Source of the DNA: Alitta virens
Taxonomy: Eukaryota > Annelida > Polychaeta > Phyllodocida > Nereididae
Length of the DNA: 64,000 nucleotides
NCBI GenBank assembly: GCA_932294295.1
Contig: OW028580.1
Span: 38,923,836-38,987,835, forward strand
Reading direction: 5' to 3'
Shown here: positions 1 to 11,757 of the stretch, one piece after another
Layout: each line of letters begins with the position of its first letter
Numbering within the stretch: position 1 is the stretch's first letter
Notes under the pieces: model-generated
Told to the model about the DNA's origin: nothing
The model's input: the letters and a program-made list of their open reading frames with translations, nothing else
The model's database searches: none
Translations under genes and position numbers: made by a program

Positions 1-505
1 CAATCAATTGCAAATTACTTCAATAAATTTTAGATTTGAAAATCTTCAGGTTTCACGGAAGCAAAATTAGATGTTTAGATATTTAACAAGGTTGTTGCTA
101 ACTAGGTAAAATCTAACTAGTTTTACAGAATATTGATGTTGATTGATGTAAATGAAATAATTGGCATGCTGCCTTGAATCACAAAAAATAACAGAAAAAA
201 AACAAAAACATTTGTGGTGAAACAGCTGCGAAATAAATATATCAAGTCAGAATATGCAAATGATGGTGGGTCTGAAGTTTTTTAACCTATTATTTTAACA
301 CATTTCTCAATACTATCATATATCGAATAGCTATTTTACTCTATTATGATACCGACGCGATAGATTGTTTTAACAAACTTTACACATGCATCTTGTTGAA
401 ACCAAACATAATTATCTCAAATCAGACCATTAAAGCTTGCAGAGGCAATTACCTTTTTCATCAGATGGAGGAAGTGAACTTTTTTTTATTCTCCTTTGTA
501 CAAGA
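1..505. other. AT-rich sequence, no feature recognised
   Basis: This stretch holds only short reading frames. No tRNA promoter boxes, terminal inverted repeats or family similarity to other parts of the window were noticed up to the start of block E1 near 506. Confidence 0.5.
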
Positions 506-1390
506 TGCCTAATTTAAATGGCAAATGCAAGGACAACATGCTCATTTGAAAGTTTCTCGAGCAGCTTGAAAAATCTTGTTAGCATTGGCCTCACATAAAC
601 TTGCATTTGTTCCATGGGAGATACTGCTGCTAAAAGGGAATACATTAATATACTCTTCCATTAAAACTATTGTAACTAAATAGATTTTGTATCGCATTTT
701 GCTTATTGGCAAAATATTTAAAAAAACTGATGTAAATCGCATTTAGTGTCATCTATTTGTACACTAAGCAGGGTTACAAAAGCTCTACCTAGATCATACG
801 CAGTAGCGAATGAGCTATAATGGGTACTGTTCTACTAGAGCAATACTGTAAATAAGGAAGTATATACTAAACTATCAATTCAGGATAGTTCTGAGATCAA
901 CATCAATTCTAAAATATACAAAATGTAAAACAAATACTGTATATATGTCTTCATCATACAGAGCACTCTTAATTCTAACCAAAATTTAAGTTTATGCTGT
1001 GCTTATTATCACGGGTAAATGTTCAATTTCTTTTTTTTTTATCTGAAAAAGGTCAAAGAGGCATTTGAAAGACAAGTGTTGTTTTCAGGTTCAAGAAATA
1101 TTCAGGTTCAAGAAATATTTATTCGAGTATAAAACAACAGATATACAAACTGACAAACTTGCACACAGACGCACAGTGCGTATTTTGTGTCTTGTTGACA
1201 ATGAATGAACAAAATTATTGCACTCACAATGCAATTTCCCCATGCTATATCATGCATCTTCTATTTGCTAACACATCTTTGCACCCTAATTACCTCAATC
1301 TCTCATTGTCTTCTTCAAACAAGGGTTCCTACATAATGTGCATATTTTTCATTTTAGCCATTTCAGGTAAATTTAAAGATAGGATGTTGC
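506..1390 (+). repeat. Block E1, outermost partial copy of the duplicated unit
   Basis: Bases 506-815 match 5345-5712 closely: a core running from the word ctcgagcagcttg through acataaacttgcatttgttc, followed by an AT-rich tail with the shared string agattttgta. A second part at about 1215-1390 matches 5765-5905 (a gatgcatctt word followed by accctaattac or accataattac). About 400 bases lie between the parts here and only 50 in E2, so E1 has gained sequence or E2 has lost it. The small reading frames inside are not shared in frame between copies. E1 is of the E2/E5 subtype. Confidence 0.7.
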
Positions 1391-1734
1391 ACCAGTCAGT
1401 CCAAAGATACTAGCTTTCTCATCTCTATATAATTTCACTTGATTATTGATACATTGTAAAACAGCTTCGTTTCTTTTTGCCGTATCTTATCAGTGACAGT
1501 TATCACATTTGAGGAGTCTCTTTCTTCCTTTCCTTCCCCTAAGTAGCCATATTATGTCTATATATGATTGTATTTAAAAGATTAAAAAAGGTAAAAGTCT
1601 GCCTCTTCATCTCTGACAGCAAATTAAACCATTAGAATCATAACAATACAAAAAACACCATTCAGGGTATGTCCAAGCTCTGAAACCTCCATTGTCCATC
1701 TCTAGCAGTCAAATCTGCCTATGTCTGATTTCTG

Positions 1735-2100
1735 CAATCGGTCTCTCTTTTCAGAATTAATTGCATCTGAAACCATACCCCTCTTGAGCTGCTGCTGCAG
1801 CAAAAGAAGGGGAAGAATAAAAGATGGAGAAGAATAAGTACTACCATCTTTTGCTTCTCGAGTAACAAAGAGAATTGTAGAGCTCTCATTATGCTTTGAT
1901 TCAGTGTGGCCAGTCCATCACGATACATCAAGGAGAGAGGTTCAGATTGCAATTTCAGTCTAATGCTACATGAAACACATTTCATAGAGTGAGGAGTATT
2001 ACAGGAAAAAGATGCATTAAATATACAGTATGTCGGAGACCTGTTTGATATATTGTCATCCTGAAATAGCTCCACACTTTGATGTGCTTTTTGTAACACA
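1735..2100 (-). repeat. Block H1 with a conserved open frame
   Basis: An inverted copy of 40785-41125, with a third shorter copy at 32668-32850. On the minus strand the three copies share an open frame around RLKLQSEPLSLMYRDG (H1), the same with one downstream change (H3) and RLKLQFESLLMMYHDE (H2). The larger length differences between copies keep the frame: H1 has 6 bases more than H3 just after the IMRA motif, and H2 lacks about 12 codons. The product is not recognised. It may be a decayed coding exon or a chance open frame in a repeat. Confidence 0.55.
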
Positions 2101-2457
2101 CCTAAAGATTGAACATACTAAATATGCATCTGCAGGTTTTTGGCACATTGTAGCGCTATAAGCACAGTTTCTCTGAAATTATATATATAATAGATATAGT
2201 ACATATATGAATCATCTCAAATAATAATTTAGTTAACCAAACATGGCTAATAATTTTGTTGCCTAAAACGAGAAGCAATTATACATTATTTCAACCTCAA
2301 ATTACAAGAGCAGTTTTGGTGGCCAAACATGTCATATATGTCCCATCCCATGTAAATAGGAATGACATAACTACGACCTTGTTTTAAACAGTGCTTCAGT
2401 ATGCCTCACAACCATTTAGTCATGAAAATGTTAGTGGCAAGCCCTATATTTACACCA
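2101..2457. other. Unassigned interval between blocks H1 and G1
   Basis: AT-rich sequence with a short TA run near 2180. Its counterpart in the right arm (about 40480-40780) has a similar length, but little base-level similarity was seen. Confidence 0.4.
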
Positions 2458-2655
2458 GTGAGTGGGCGTGGACTGACTGCATCTTGCTGGAGGCAGGTGG
2501 CGTGTCCACAGCCTACCAAGTTTTCACACCTATTTACTTGGTGGACATAGTGCTATGCAGCTATGTAAGGTCACAGTCCTGTCAGGGCTACATTGATCAG
2601 TTGCTCTTCTTTGATAAGCAGGCACACAGTATTGTCCTATCCCTCTCACATTTTA
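2458..2655 (+). repeat. Block G1
   Basis: One of four copies of a block of about 190 bp (others at 9178-9372, 17788-17952 and, inverted, 38763-38968). The shared core runs from ggcaggtggcgtgtcca through tttactt and acatagtgc to cctgtcagggctac and agttgctcttctt. G1 and G4 alone share the extra words gactgactgcat or gattgactgcat on the left and agtattgtc plus ctatccctctc on the right, so they form one subtype. No coding frame or Pol III box was recognised. Confidence 0.75.
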
Positions 2656-3052
2656 TAAACCAAATATGAAATTTTGCATATGAGGTTTAAAAACAATATT
2701 ATCTTCAGATATGGTACTGGAACATGTGTGATGTGTAATCAGCGCAGTTGCTTAAAGCATTGTTTCTCTCAACTATTTATCATTGGTCTTCCCACGATAA
2801 AATTATGGGGAGAAAGAGAACCAGATTCAATACTATGGTTATAGCAAATGGCATTATTGTTTATCTGAGGAAGTAAGTTTCCTATTTTGGAATGTAATAA
2901 ACAGTAATATATGTGCAAGCTCAGGCAGAATATAATCTTGACTAAAAATATAAGACAATTTTGCTCTAACAGCTTATTTGGCCAATGCACAAGGTCAAGG
3001 TCACCTGAAGCTCTTACTCCTTTCACCAGTGGAGTGTGTGGATTGTCTTTGT

Positions 3053-3283
3053 TTTATAGTTTTTTCTTTGTAGTTTGGTAGTTTATTTGACTTAATTATA
3101 CACATATTCAGAGAAATAAAGGCAAACATTCATACACACAACATACTACAGTGCAATTATTAAAAATAAAAAGGCAAAAAAAGTGGGTGGTCAGGATGCC
3201 CCTAAGCTATGTGACATAGCGCTTATAGGAATGCCACCTTGAATAAAGGAAACAAATAAATAAGTAAATAAATAAATATTTTA
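3053..3283 (+). mobile_element. Probable 3' end of a retroelement with AAAT tail, inserted in the unit
   Basis: The right-arm copy (minus strand of 38440-38530) runs from the gagtgtgtg word almost directly into cagactttctaatctgcag. Here the matching words gagtgtgtgg (3032) and cagactccctaatcctcag (3289) are separated by about 230 bases ending in aaataaataagtaaataaat, a tail typical of non-LTR or SINE insertions. The element family is not recognised. Confidence 0.5.
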
Positions 3284-3284
3284 A

Positions 3285-3830
3285 CTCGCAGACTCCCTAA
3301 TCCTCAGTATATGAAATCTTTTATATATTTCATTGTGTATTGTGGCTAATAAATTGAATTGAATTGAGTCATGCACCGTCCCGATGAAAGGCGCCAGTGC
3401 TGTCCAGTCAAAAATGCCACTGTCAAAAAAGGCCACTGTCAAAAAGGCCACTGTCAGTCTTATTAGAATAGCCCTTTTTTTAGCACACCATTGAGAGTAA
3501 CTAAGCAGTCACACTCAGTTGCTAAACAGACATATCTGAGAACTGCAGGCATGTCTGGTAGTCACAAACCTCATTAGGGGATGAAGGAAGTCGTGTCAGC
3601 AAATGTGGAATATTCATTGGGGAAAGATCATTCGATTGAGGCCAAATGACTGAAATATGTGTCTCTATTCTCTGAGTCTCTCTAAATCACTATTAGTCAA
3701 TTTCGCTGAGATTGTGTCTTGCTTTCAGACCATTTCAGACCATTTCAGCTCAAGGTTAGACCGACTTCAAACAAGTAAGAGGCACAATGAATCAATTTGA
3801 TTGGACTTAAGAGACATAATCTGTCTATTA
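3285..3830 (+). repeat. Block I1
   Basis: Continuous similarity to the minus strand of 37995-38465, for example ctgcaggcatgtctggtagt against ccgcaggcatgtctggtagt, then gatgaaggaagtcgtgtca and ttggggaaagatcattcgat. A short insertion at about 3309-3357 ends in repeated attgaattga and looks like a truncated LINE tail. A 16-bp unit (ggccactgtcaaaaaa-like) is amplified three times at about 3406-3456 in this copy only. No open frame runs through. Confidence 0.75.
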
Positions 3831-3834
3831 GTTT

Positions 3835-4142
3835 TTACAGTGGTTGAGAAATTAGTTACTTGTGCCTTCTTAACCTTATTTCATGCTATGCTACAATGCT
3901 TCTTGTTTTACACAAGAATAATTACTCATCTTTAGGAGCTAGGAATGATATCCCGTCATTTGAATTAACTCGATCAATACCAATTGAGTCCCCTTTTTCC
4001 TCATTTCTCATGACCATTAGTCATAAAATTTCAAGCGCAAAGGCCCTGTTATTGATTCATCTAGCTCCATAAAGTGATGAACTAAATTTTTGCAGTGTTT
4101 GATGGAACTGCTCAATCATTGCCAAATTGCTGCCAAAGGTCA
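3835..4142 (+). repeat. Block J1
   Basis: Matches the minus strand of 36850-37160. The strongest parts are catttctcatgaccattagt and caatcattgccaaatt. I1 and J1 are contiguous here, while in the right arm a LINE fragment of about 750 bp lies between them. No function recognised. Confidence 0.7.
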
Positions 4143-5344
4143 TCTGACACATGCAAAGATTTGCAATTGTCAAGAAAAAAATTATTTATAATTCAAAAGC
4201 AGAATATTTAAAGCTTAGAATGTGATCCACCTAACAGGTTATGACCAATGACAAACATCATAGGCATGTATGATGCACACTGTAAATATACATCATAAAT
4301 CCTCCAAAAATGATTTGATGTTCTGGCTTTCTAGATGGTAGTCCATGAGAAATATATTATTATCATAAATATATATTTTTATAAGTATTACATATAATTA
4401 TGCATAATCATGACATGTGTTTGATTTTATGATTTATTTTATATGAATTTATTTTTTTCTTTGGCAGCTGAAGTTATTTCCTGGAGCTATGATATTATAT
4501 TCATCAGATACTGCACAACAACAAAAACTCTAAGGAATCAGTATATTCCACATGTTACATATACCTCGTCTTTTACAAGCCTCATATTTAAAGTCACACG
4601 CAACTGACATGAAACCATGGACATTCAACTGTCACTTGGCCACCCAGCTGTTGTTTGTATATACATTATCTATTGCTTAATGAAGCTACACAGCACATAG
4701 CAGTATATTTTCATCTCATTAGCTTCAAAGAAACATGTCTCTCTGAGGCAGACACAAGATCTTACGGAGAATGGAAACTGAAAGTCAGATCATGAAAGCT
4801 TGCCGGCGCAACTTTTAGATGTTCCTCTTTGCGAGGGGACCAAATATCCATCACCTAAAGTCAGCATGCTTTTATTATTGCTTGCACACTGGTCCACTGT
4901 ATGTCATCACCTCACAGCCCAGCGACCTAATTATGCACATGTTACGCTCATTTACTTATCTAAAGTCAATCAATCAATTTCTCTTATAGTCTATAGGCTG
5001 GCTTATGGTATTAAAGGTCTAAAAATGAAATTACAGAATAATTAGATGTTTATGTGCTGAGTTTATGCAATTTATGTTCTAGCATTGAGGCAATTCAGAA
5101 CAATTGCCTAAACTAAAAATAAAAATGAATCAGTTTCTCTTGTATTTTTAAGAGAAGATTTCTTAAGTCAATACACAGCCAATTGGCTACATAGTTTAAC
5201 CAATTATTTGTTTAACTAGGCAATCTAGCAAAAACTGTCCATAATAAGGTCCCTCGGCTGTGAGGTGATGACGCACAGTGTTTATGTAGTCTTTATACTT
5301 AAAGTCAGCCCAGAAAAGTTTGCAGTTGCAATTACTTTTTTTTA
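4143..5344. other. Unassigned interval between blocks J1 and E2
   Basis: About 1.2 kb, against about 500 bases between J2 and E5 in the right arm, so one arm has gained or lost sequence here. It is AT-rich with short frames only. No repeat family was matched. Confidence 0.4.
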
Positions 5345-5905
5345 CATGGCGAATGCAAGGACAACATGTTCATTTGAAAGTTTCTCGAGCAGCTTGGAAA
5401 ATCTTGTTAGCATTGGCCTCACATAAACTTGCATTTGTTCCATGGCAGATAATGATGTGTGGAAGTCTAATGGGTACTACGGGGACACTAAGCATGATGC
5501 CACTGCTAAAAGAAAGTACATTAATGTATTACTCCATTAAAATAATTGTATCTAAATAGATTTTGTAACGCACACTATTAAATACAGCATTTTGGTTATT
5601 GGCAAAATATAAAAAAAAAACTGAATGTAAATTGCATTCAGTTTCATCTATTAGTACACTAAGCATGGTTACAAAAGCTCTGCCAAGATTATACGCTGTA
5701 GCAAATGAGCTGTAAGATATGTACGTAACGTGTCATTGATAAATGGGTAAAAATTAGTGCATTCAAAAAGTAATTTCCTCATGAATTAATGATGCATCTT
5801 TCATTTACATACACTTCGTTGCACCATAATTACTTTCATTTGTCACTGTCTTCTTTCCAAAACAATGAATCCTTCGTAATTTGCATAATTTTCAATTTAA
5901 GATAA
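5345..5905 (+). repeat. Block E2
   Basis: The most complete copy of block E (others at 506, 12434 and, inverted, 31625 and 36160). The first part at 5345-5712 shares catttgaaagtttctcgagc with E1 and E5. The second part at 5765-5905 matches 1215-1390 and, weakly, 13330-13440. The frames of the copies disagree, which argues against a conserved protein. Confidence 0.75.
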
Positions 5906-5934
5906 AAAGAGAACAGACTACAAACAGTTAGTTT

Positions 5935-6239
5935 CACAAAATACGGTTGATTCTATACAGCTGTAGCCACCTATTCCTGGCTGTAGCTATAACTGGCTAA
6001 AAGCCATCCGCTTCTGTCTACTACTAGCTTACAGTCAGCTTACAGAAGGATTGAAAACCTTGGCAAATGTAAGAAATTTAATCTAATATATCATAAATAA
6101 GTACTTTTAGATTGGGGTTTGAGTAGCCAGCTGTGGCCGGACAGTTCTGTTTAGTGGCAGGTAGCATCATACAGCAGACAGAAGTTGTCTAGCTTTGTCT
6201 AGGTTCAATATGACAGGCCGTTTTTAATGAAACTAACTG
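5935..6239. mobile_element. MITE family F, copy 1
   Basis: About 305 bp beginning CAGTTAGTTTCA and ending in the exact complement TGAAACTAACTG. It shares internal words (attcctggctgtagct, gttctgtttagtggcaggta, tctagctttgtctaggttca) with 9838-10143 (inverted) and 10543-10879. It has no transposase frame, so it is a non-autonomous DNA transposon. The TA flank seen at the other two copies is not clear here. Confidence 0.85.
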
Positions 6240-6260
6240 GAAGCATCAGTTTTACCATTA

Positions 6261-6930
6261 TTAACATTCCTTCATTAAAAAGTCAATTAGATATAGAATT
6301 CCACAAACTTTCAATACTACACTAAACTTTTTAAAAAACAAAATTCTCACCCACAGCTTCAGACAGTTTTCCAAAATTACTAAAAACCATTTCCTGGAGT
6401 CATACAGCGATATATATATATCATAAGAAATTGCTTTATCTGCCAAACATAATTTGTCCTTAACATATTCTATAGTTATTTCATAAGTGCTAGCTCTGCT
6501 GGCTTGAGGGGTCTCCATCATAATTGCATCTTCTCATTTCATTTATACATTCTAAACTGTATTATTTATAATTATGAAAATAAATTGATCTAAATCTAAT
6601 CTAATCTTAACACCTTCCCCAATGAGTATGTACACTTAATGCAACTGTTCTGAAGCTGAGTCAGCTTCTATTGCCAGCTGCAGCAAGGATGCAGATGTAA
6701 TGATGTAATGATAATTCCCGATGTGACTATATAACACCAAGGATGGGGTCTTTACGTGCCAGAGAGCAAACCAAGGCTAAATTGCTAATTGGATGATGGC
6801 TAAGTTGCACTGCAAGTCACTCAGTCACTCATTAGCACGTTTATTTTTGGCAGTTTTTCAGTATTAGATAATGTACTATAATAACACGTCGCATCCATTT
6901 TGCCCAAAGAAATCATTAAGTTGATTGTTT
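6261..6930. other. Unassigned interval
   Basis: AT-rich with short frames on both strands (the longest is 86 codons on minus at 6261-6521, hydrophobic and of low complexity). No family similarity was noticed. Confidence 0.35.
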
Positions 6931-7128
6931 TTCCTAATGACTATAAAATTTCTCGTTCAGTGTTCTTGAAGTGAACCTTTGTGGAAGGTTTCCAGCTGGA
7001 TAACACACGATGTATGTAATTTTCATGACTTGCACAAATATAGCCCATTTCTTCTCTCCTAAATTTTTCATGTCTTTTCCACTCTTTTTTTGTTCCGTTT
7101 CCTTTGCGCCACCTAGTGTCCTTCTATA

Positions 7129-7321
7129 GGGTTGGAGGTCTAGCTCAGTGATAACGCACTGAACTTCCAACCACTGCGTTCTGGGCTCAATTCCCGGTTG
7201 AGCCTAAGTTGGATGGTTGTTTCATCCATCATCTCATTGCCATGGTCCCTGCCTGTCCTAATTAGCCCATCATGTGCAGAAATACAGGACGTTAAGCCTT
7301 AATCCCCTCACCAAAAAATTA
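7129..7321 (+). mobile_element. SINE-A copy 1, tRNA-derived, with target-site duplication
   Basis: The head carries a Pol III A box (ctagctcagtgataacgca) and a decayed B box (gggctcaattccc). The shared family body follows: a ggatggttgtttcatcc-like word, attgccatggtccctgcctg, tcctaattagcccat and gcagaaatacaggacgt. The element is bracketed by a perfect 9-bp direct repeat, ccttctata, at 7120-7128 and 7322-7330. This supports insertion by target-primed retrotransposition. Confidence 0.92.
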
Positions 7322-7339
7322 CCTTCTATAAAATGCAGT

Positions 7340-7690
7340 TTGTACTATGTTGCCTGCAAAGTTCTATGACACAGACCTCCTTTGCGAAACACGTTTACTG
7401 TACATGGCATGTTTTCTTTGTGGGTTGTATACATTTTTTGTCAACCAAAGTGACAGCATAAATATACAGTATACTGAATGTATAAGGCACAGCACGGTCA
7501 CTGACAGTTCTGACTTTGTGAGAATAGCTGCTTTTGAACATTACTCACAACTGAAGCCTAAAATGCTTACAGGCACGAACATACTTCTGAAGTCTACCCA
7601 AAGCCGAACAAAGGATGATAGATACCTTTGTATACACTAGATGATGTATAGCATACCACTAACGTCTGGTTTGAAAAGCTAACCGAAGAA
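7340..7690 (+). repeat. Block K1
   Basis: Matches the minus strand of 34030-34480, e.g. gctgcttttgaacattactc and cagtatac(t/a)gaat; a more diverged copy lies at 30110-30607. A 97-codon frame at 7347-7640 is not kept: relative to K3 there is a single-base indel near the agaatagctgc word. Read as non-coding repeat or decayed exon. Confidence 0.6.
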
Positions 7691-8001
7691 GCGTCTTTTC
7701 GTAGAGTCATGCATTGTTCGAAGACTTAGGTGTTGAAATCATTCTTTTTATGTACTTATCAATGAATGAAAGTTTTGACATAAATACACTGTTGTTTTAA
7801 AAACATTCATTACAAATGCATTGATGTCTAATCCCTGTTAAATGCTCGTACTTATCAGCAAAAGCAGTATGGCTCTAAAGCAGCTTCACAGAAATGGTGT
7901 TCTGGAGGTTCAAGCCGAGCTCGAGATTTACTGCTATGGATATAATGCAGCTTTAGTCTTTTGGCTCGCCTTTCAGTTTTTTCCCTTGTAGCTACTGCAT
8001 T

Positions 8002-8345
8002 GCATCAACAGGCTTAATATAGCAATTGAATCAGACTCATCCTCCCCTCTGGACGAGAATGATGGTGCTTACTGAGTGTCGACTTGGTGTCAGCCACTCT
8101 GACAAATTGACTGAGAGTCAGGTAGATCCTATGCACTCCAGAACGTGACAGTCTTACAGGAGAAGCACCAAGAATGTCTACTGGACACATCTGATGGACA
8201 TAGTCCACTCTTGGAGTCTAAACCCGAAGTAATTCAATAACAAGCTACCCCAGACTATGCCAGCGTGCCACTATGAAAATCAGGGCGGCATCTGCGCCTG
8301 ACAATTTTGGTCCAGACATATGGTTCAGGAAGCATAAAACTGAAT
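8002..8345 (+). repeat. Block D1
   Basis: One of four copies of a block of about 320 bp (13751, and inverted at 29158 and 33219). Shared words include caggcttaatat, gatggtgcttactga, ggtgtcagccactctgacaa and tgaattagc. D1 and D4 share specific features not found in D2 and D3 (gagaagcaccaagaatgtct against its complement at 33366-33385). Minus-strand frames in D1 and D4 both read VHRIYLTLSQFVRVADTK or a near match, but D2 and D3 do not keep it. Confidence 0.8.
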
Positions 8346-8632
8346 TAGCCTCAACTTACTGTGGGAGATAACTAGGCTATATGACTTGCAGACTGTCTTT
8401 GACTCCATAAAGTTGTCAGATTTTAAAGCAAAGAAGCTGCTTAGCTTCCTGATTTATTTCAAGTGTAGATTGTTTGCCAATTGTTATAACTTACATTGAA
8501 GATAAATCTATGCTGCAAACCCAAGGTTTGTAATGCGAGTATGTAACACTGATGTAACACTGATGTTATGCTGATGTAACACTTATGTAACTACTTGAAA
8601 TGTGTTCAAATTAGGCAATCAAAACACTGGTA

Positions 8633-8745
8633 CATGGCCAAATGTGCCACATGCGTTTTCCATGAGAAGGATAAACGCATGGAAAACACATGGTTTTTGC
8701 CTAATTATTATGTGGTGAAAACCATGCGTTTTCCATGTGGTCAAT
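8633..8745. mobile_element. Foldback MITE family P, copy 1, right arm truncated
   Basis: The left arm (tggccaaatgtgcca, then gttttccatgagaaggataa and acgcatggaaaac) is complete. The right arm stops after about 25 bases of the complement and gives way to tatttattgaataaag and the TAY array. Full copies at 18450-18594 and 60490-60635 show both arms. Confidence 0.85.
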
Positions 8746-8768
8746 TATATTTATTGAATAAAGAAATT

Positions 8769-9112
8769 TACTACTATTACTATTACTATTACTATTACTA
8801 TTATTACTACTATTATTATTACTACTATTATTATTACTACTATTATTACTACTATTATTATTACTACTACTATTATTACTACTACTATTATTACTATTAC
8901 TATTATTACTATTACTATTATTACTATTACTATTATTACTACTGTTATTACTACTATTATTATTACTACTATTATTATTATTATTACTATTATTACTATT
9001 ATTACTATTACTATTATTATTACTATTACTATTATTATTACTATTACTATTATTACTACTATTACTATTACTACTATTACTATTACTATTATTACTACTA
9101 CTACTACTACAA
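8769..9112. repeat. Long (TAT/TAC)n trinucleotide array
   Basis: About 340 bases made almost only of TAT and TAC triplets on the plus strand, with one TGT near 8942. The resulting polytyrosine frame (plus) and Asn/Ser frame (minus) are artefacts of the repeat. The array begins just past the broken right arm of the foldback MITE. Confidence 0.97.
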
Positions 9113-9177
9113 AATATATTAGCTGTGACAGAGCACCACATCTTCAGCAAGCACCATGAGCAGGACAGCCACTAGAC

Positions 9178-9372
9178 ATGGGCAGACTGTATAGCACTAG
9201 AGCCAGGTGGCGTGTCCATGGAAGAAGAGGGTTTTCACACCTCTTTACTTGGAAGACATAGTGCCATGTAAGGCCACAGACCTGTCAGGACTACATTGAT
9301 AAGTTGCTCTTCTTGTCCGAGTGCCCATAAGCGGGGAGCCAGGTGGTACCGACCTCCTTCACCTTTTGCACT
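9178..9372 (+). repeat. Block G2
   Basis: Second copy of block G, sharing ccatgtaaggccacagacct and cattgataagttgctcttct with G3 at 17788. With G3 it also shares aggtggta and ctccttcacc at the right end, which G1 lacks. It marks the start of the partial second unit in the left arm. Confidence 0.75.
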
Positions 9373-9837
9373 TAATAAGGCTAGACACTGCTTTCATCTT
9401 GATGCACTAAGAAGTTTATAGCTTACATATTTTTGGCATTTTGTTTTATTCCATTTCTTTCCAAATTATATAAAATTGTGTATTCATAATATTGGTAATG
9501 GTGGTAGGCACCATCTTAGTTTCCACACACCAGCTGCATTTATTGTTTGTAAAAAGGAAAAGAAATTATGATTTGTCATCATATAGGAATTTCTAATGTC
9601 AGGACACCTCTGCTGTTTATTTGTATAGTGTATACCAGTGATACAAATGGCATATTAAAGAGACATTTGATATTTTCCACTTCCCTACAAAAACTGGAAA
9701 CCTCTTTTCTTATTCTGAAATGTGTTAACTGGTGCTAAATCTTTTAATGTTACTTAGCTAGTTTGTAATATTGCGTTTTATGACCTGTTAACCGGTAAGG
9801 TTATTCACATCTGTCCTTGATACTTATGTGATAACTA

Positions 9838-10143
9838 CAGTTAGTTTCATTAAAAACGGCCTGTCAAATTGAACCAAGACAAAGCTAGACAACTTCTGCC
9901 ATATGATGCCACCTGCCACTAAATAGAACTGCCTGGCTATAGCTGGCTACTCAAAGCCAAACCTAAAAGTACATATTTATGAGATATTAGATAAATTTCT
10001 TACATTTGCCAAGTTTATATTTTTTAAGTAAGCTGACTATAAGCTTGGAGTAGACAGGAGCGGCTGGCTTTAGCCAGTTATAGCTACAGCCAGGAATAGG
10101 TTGCTACAGCTGTATAGTCAAACGTATTATATGAAACTAACTG
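9838..10143. mobile_element. MITE family F, copy 2, inverted relative to copy 1
   Basis: 306 bp with termini CAGTTAGTTTCA and TGAAACTAACTG, flanked by TA at 9836-9837 and 10144-10145. The TA duplication is the mark of the Tc1/mariner superfamily (established). The interior is the reverse complement of copy 1, with the same agacaaagctagacaacttc and ccacctgccactaaatagaa words. Confidence 0.92.
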
Positions 10144-10289
10144 TAAATAGGCATACAATGTAAATGTCGAATGTGCATGCATTGTGCAGAACCCTGTGTT
10201 GGCCACACCCCTGCCACAAGGAGGCCCTGGACTTTCAAAGGTATTTTTATTATACCCAAGAACATTATAATATAAGAACAGAGGAAGCT

Positions 10290-10385
10290 CTAAGAATATT
10301 ACATGAAGATTATAAATATTGCTTGTTGGTAGGCATAAATCTCTTGGAAGCACAGGAACACATTATTGGGTCCTCCTAGATAAAG
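10290..10385 (+). repeat. Low-copy repeat M, copy 1
   Basis: Similar to 20650-20755: both hold aagattat, a tattgc word, ataaatct, and a gcac(a)ggaacacatta-type core. The family is not recognised and two copies are too few to define ends. Confidence 0.45.
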
Positions 10386-10542
10386 ACAGGGGGGAGAGGA
10401 ATGTTCTGTGATAAATGTTTTGATGACACAGGAGTCATCTATTGAGAGATATATTAAGAGTGTGACTCTCTTTAGATAAATTGCCTTTTTGTCATTTGTG
10501 GCCTTATTTCAATACTGTTATATGTAGAAAATTACTGACTTA

Positions 10543-10879
10543 CCGTTAGTTTCATAAAATATGGTTGATTCTAGAAAGCTTTGGCAACCTGTTCCTGGCT
10601 GTAGCTACAACTGGCTATAGCCAACCGTTATATAAGAAATTTATCTAATATATCATAAATATGTATGTACAATAGACATGCATCTTTTCAACAAAAAATG
10701 GCAAGTATCTGTAACTCTAAACTTTTGCACCAAATGGTGCTGCATGCACTTTTAGATCCGGTTTGAGTAGCCAGCTATAGCTAGACAGTTCCGTTTAGTG
10801 CCAGGTAGCATCGTATAGCAGAAGTGGTCTAGCTTTGTCTAGGTTCAATTTGAAAGGCTGTTTTTAATGAAACTAACTG
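10543..10879. mobile_element. MITE family F, copy 3
   Basis: Termini CCGTTAGTTTCA and TGAAACTAACTG with flanking TA at 10541-10542 and 10880-10881. Same orientation as copy 1. About 70 extra internal bases are present around 10660-10745. One terminal base differs from the other copies. Confidence 0.9.
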
Positions 10880-10884
10880 TATAA

Positions 10885-11757
10885 AGATACTCAAATATAT
10901 AAAAAAATTTAACTTAAAAAAAAAAGTTGCATTTAGTTTCTGAGTAAACATAATCTCATCACTAGTTATTTGATTTCATCATGTATAATTTTCATATAAA
11001 TATATAAATTTGTTATGTAAAATTTGATATCCTTTGTCATGGAAGTTACAAGAGTTCATTGACATTTGATCAAGACGCGCATCTTATAATAATTGTCATA
11101 ATAATAAATCAATGAGTAAAAGTACATCATTCATGCCAATTACAAAAAAAAATTATGTTTGATTTATTAACCATTACTTCATACATAATTTATCAACCAG
11201 TTGTCTATTAACTTGTTTATTCAGATTTTAAGATTAATGTGCTAATTAGTCCAAGCATGCCAAATCATATTTCAAACTATTAATTGGCCCAAACTTAAAC
11301 CCACAAATATCCTGTAAAGTTTATTACCATGTGCATAAGCATTAATATTATTTTCAAAAATATTGCTCTCAAAACTGGAATGGAGGGAGAATTCCTTTTA
11401 CATGTGGAAACTAGCCCAACATCCCACGCACTGATGCAATTTTCAAAAAATGTTATGCTTTTAACTTAATTAGATTTCAATCAATCTATCTGGATGTGCT
11501 GATCTAGCTGCAAAATTAATGTCAGTTATATCTGTGGTAATTTTGCTCCTACCTTTTTAGGAATAATTTCTTAGGCAGACTTTAGGTTCAAGATTATCTA
11601 TTTCAGTTCAGCTATTACTTCATTTCGGTTAAGTTATTTTTAGAAGGCTAGTACACGGTAGCAATGATGAGATTGCATGATAAATTATTTTCATTATTTC
11701 GAGTAAAATGAGTAAGTCTGGCCCACACGTATTTAGAATAGATATTACAGTATATAC
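10885..11757. other. Unassigned AT-rich interval
   Basis: No frame of note, no inverted-repeat ends and no match to the families found elsewhere in the window. Confidence 0.4.

Noticed and set aside
8595..9150. Long frames of polytyrosine (plus, 175 codons) and poly Asn/Ser (minus, 149 codons)
   Set aside because: They come entirely from the (TAT/TAC)n array and lack any non-repeat coding support.
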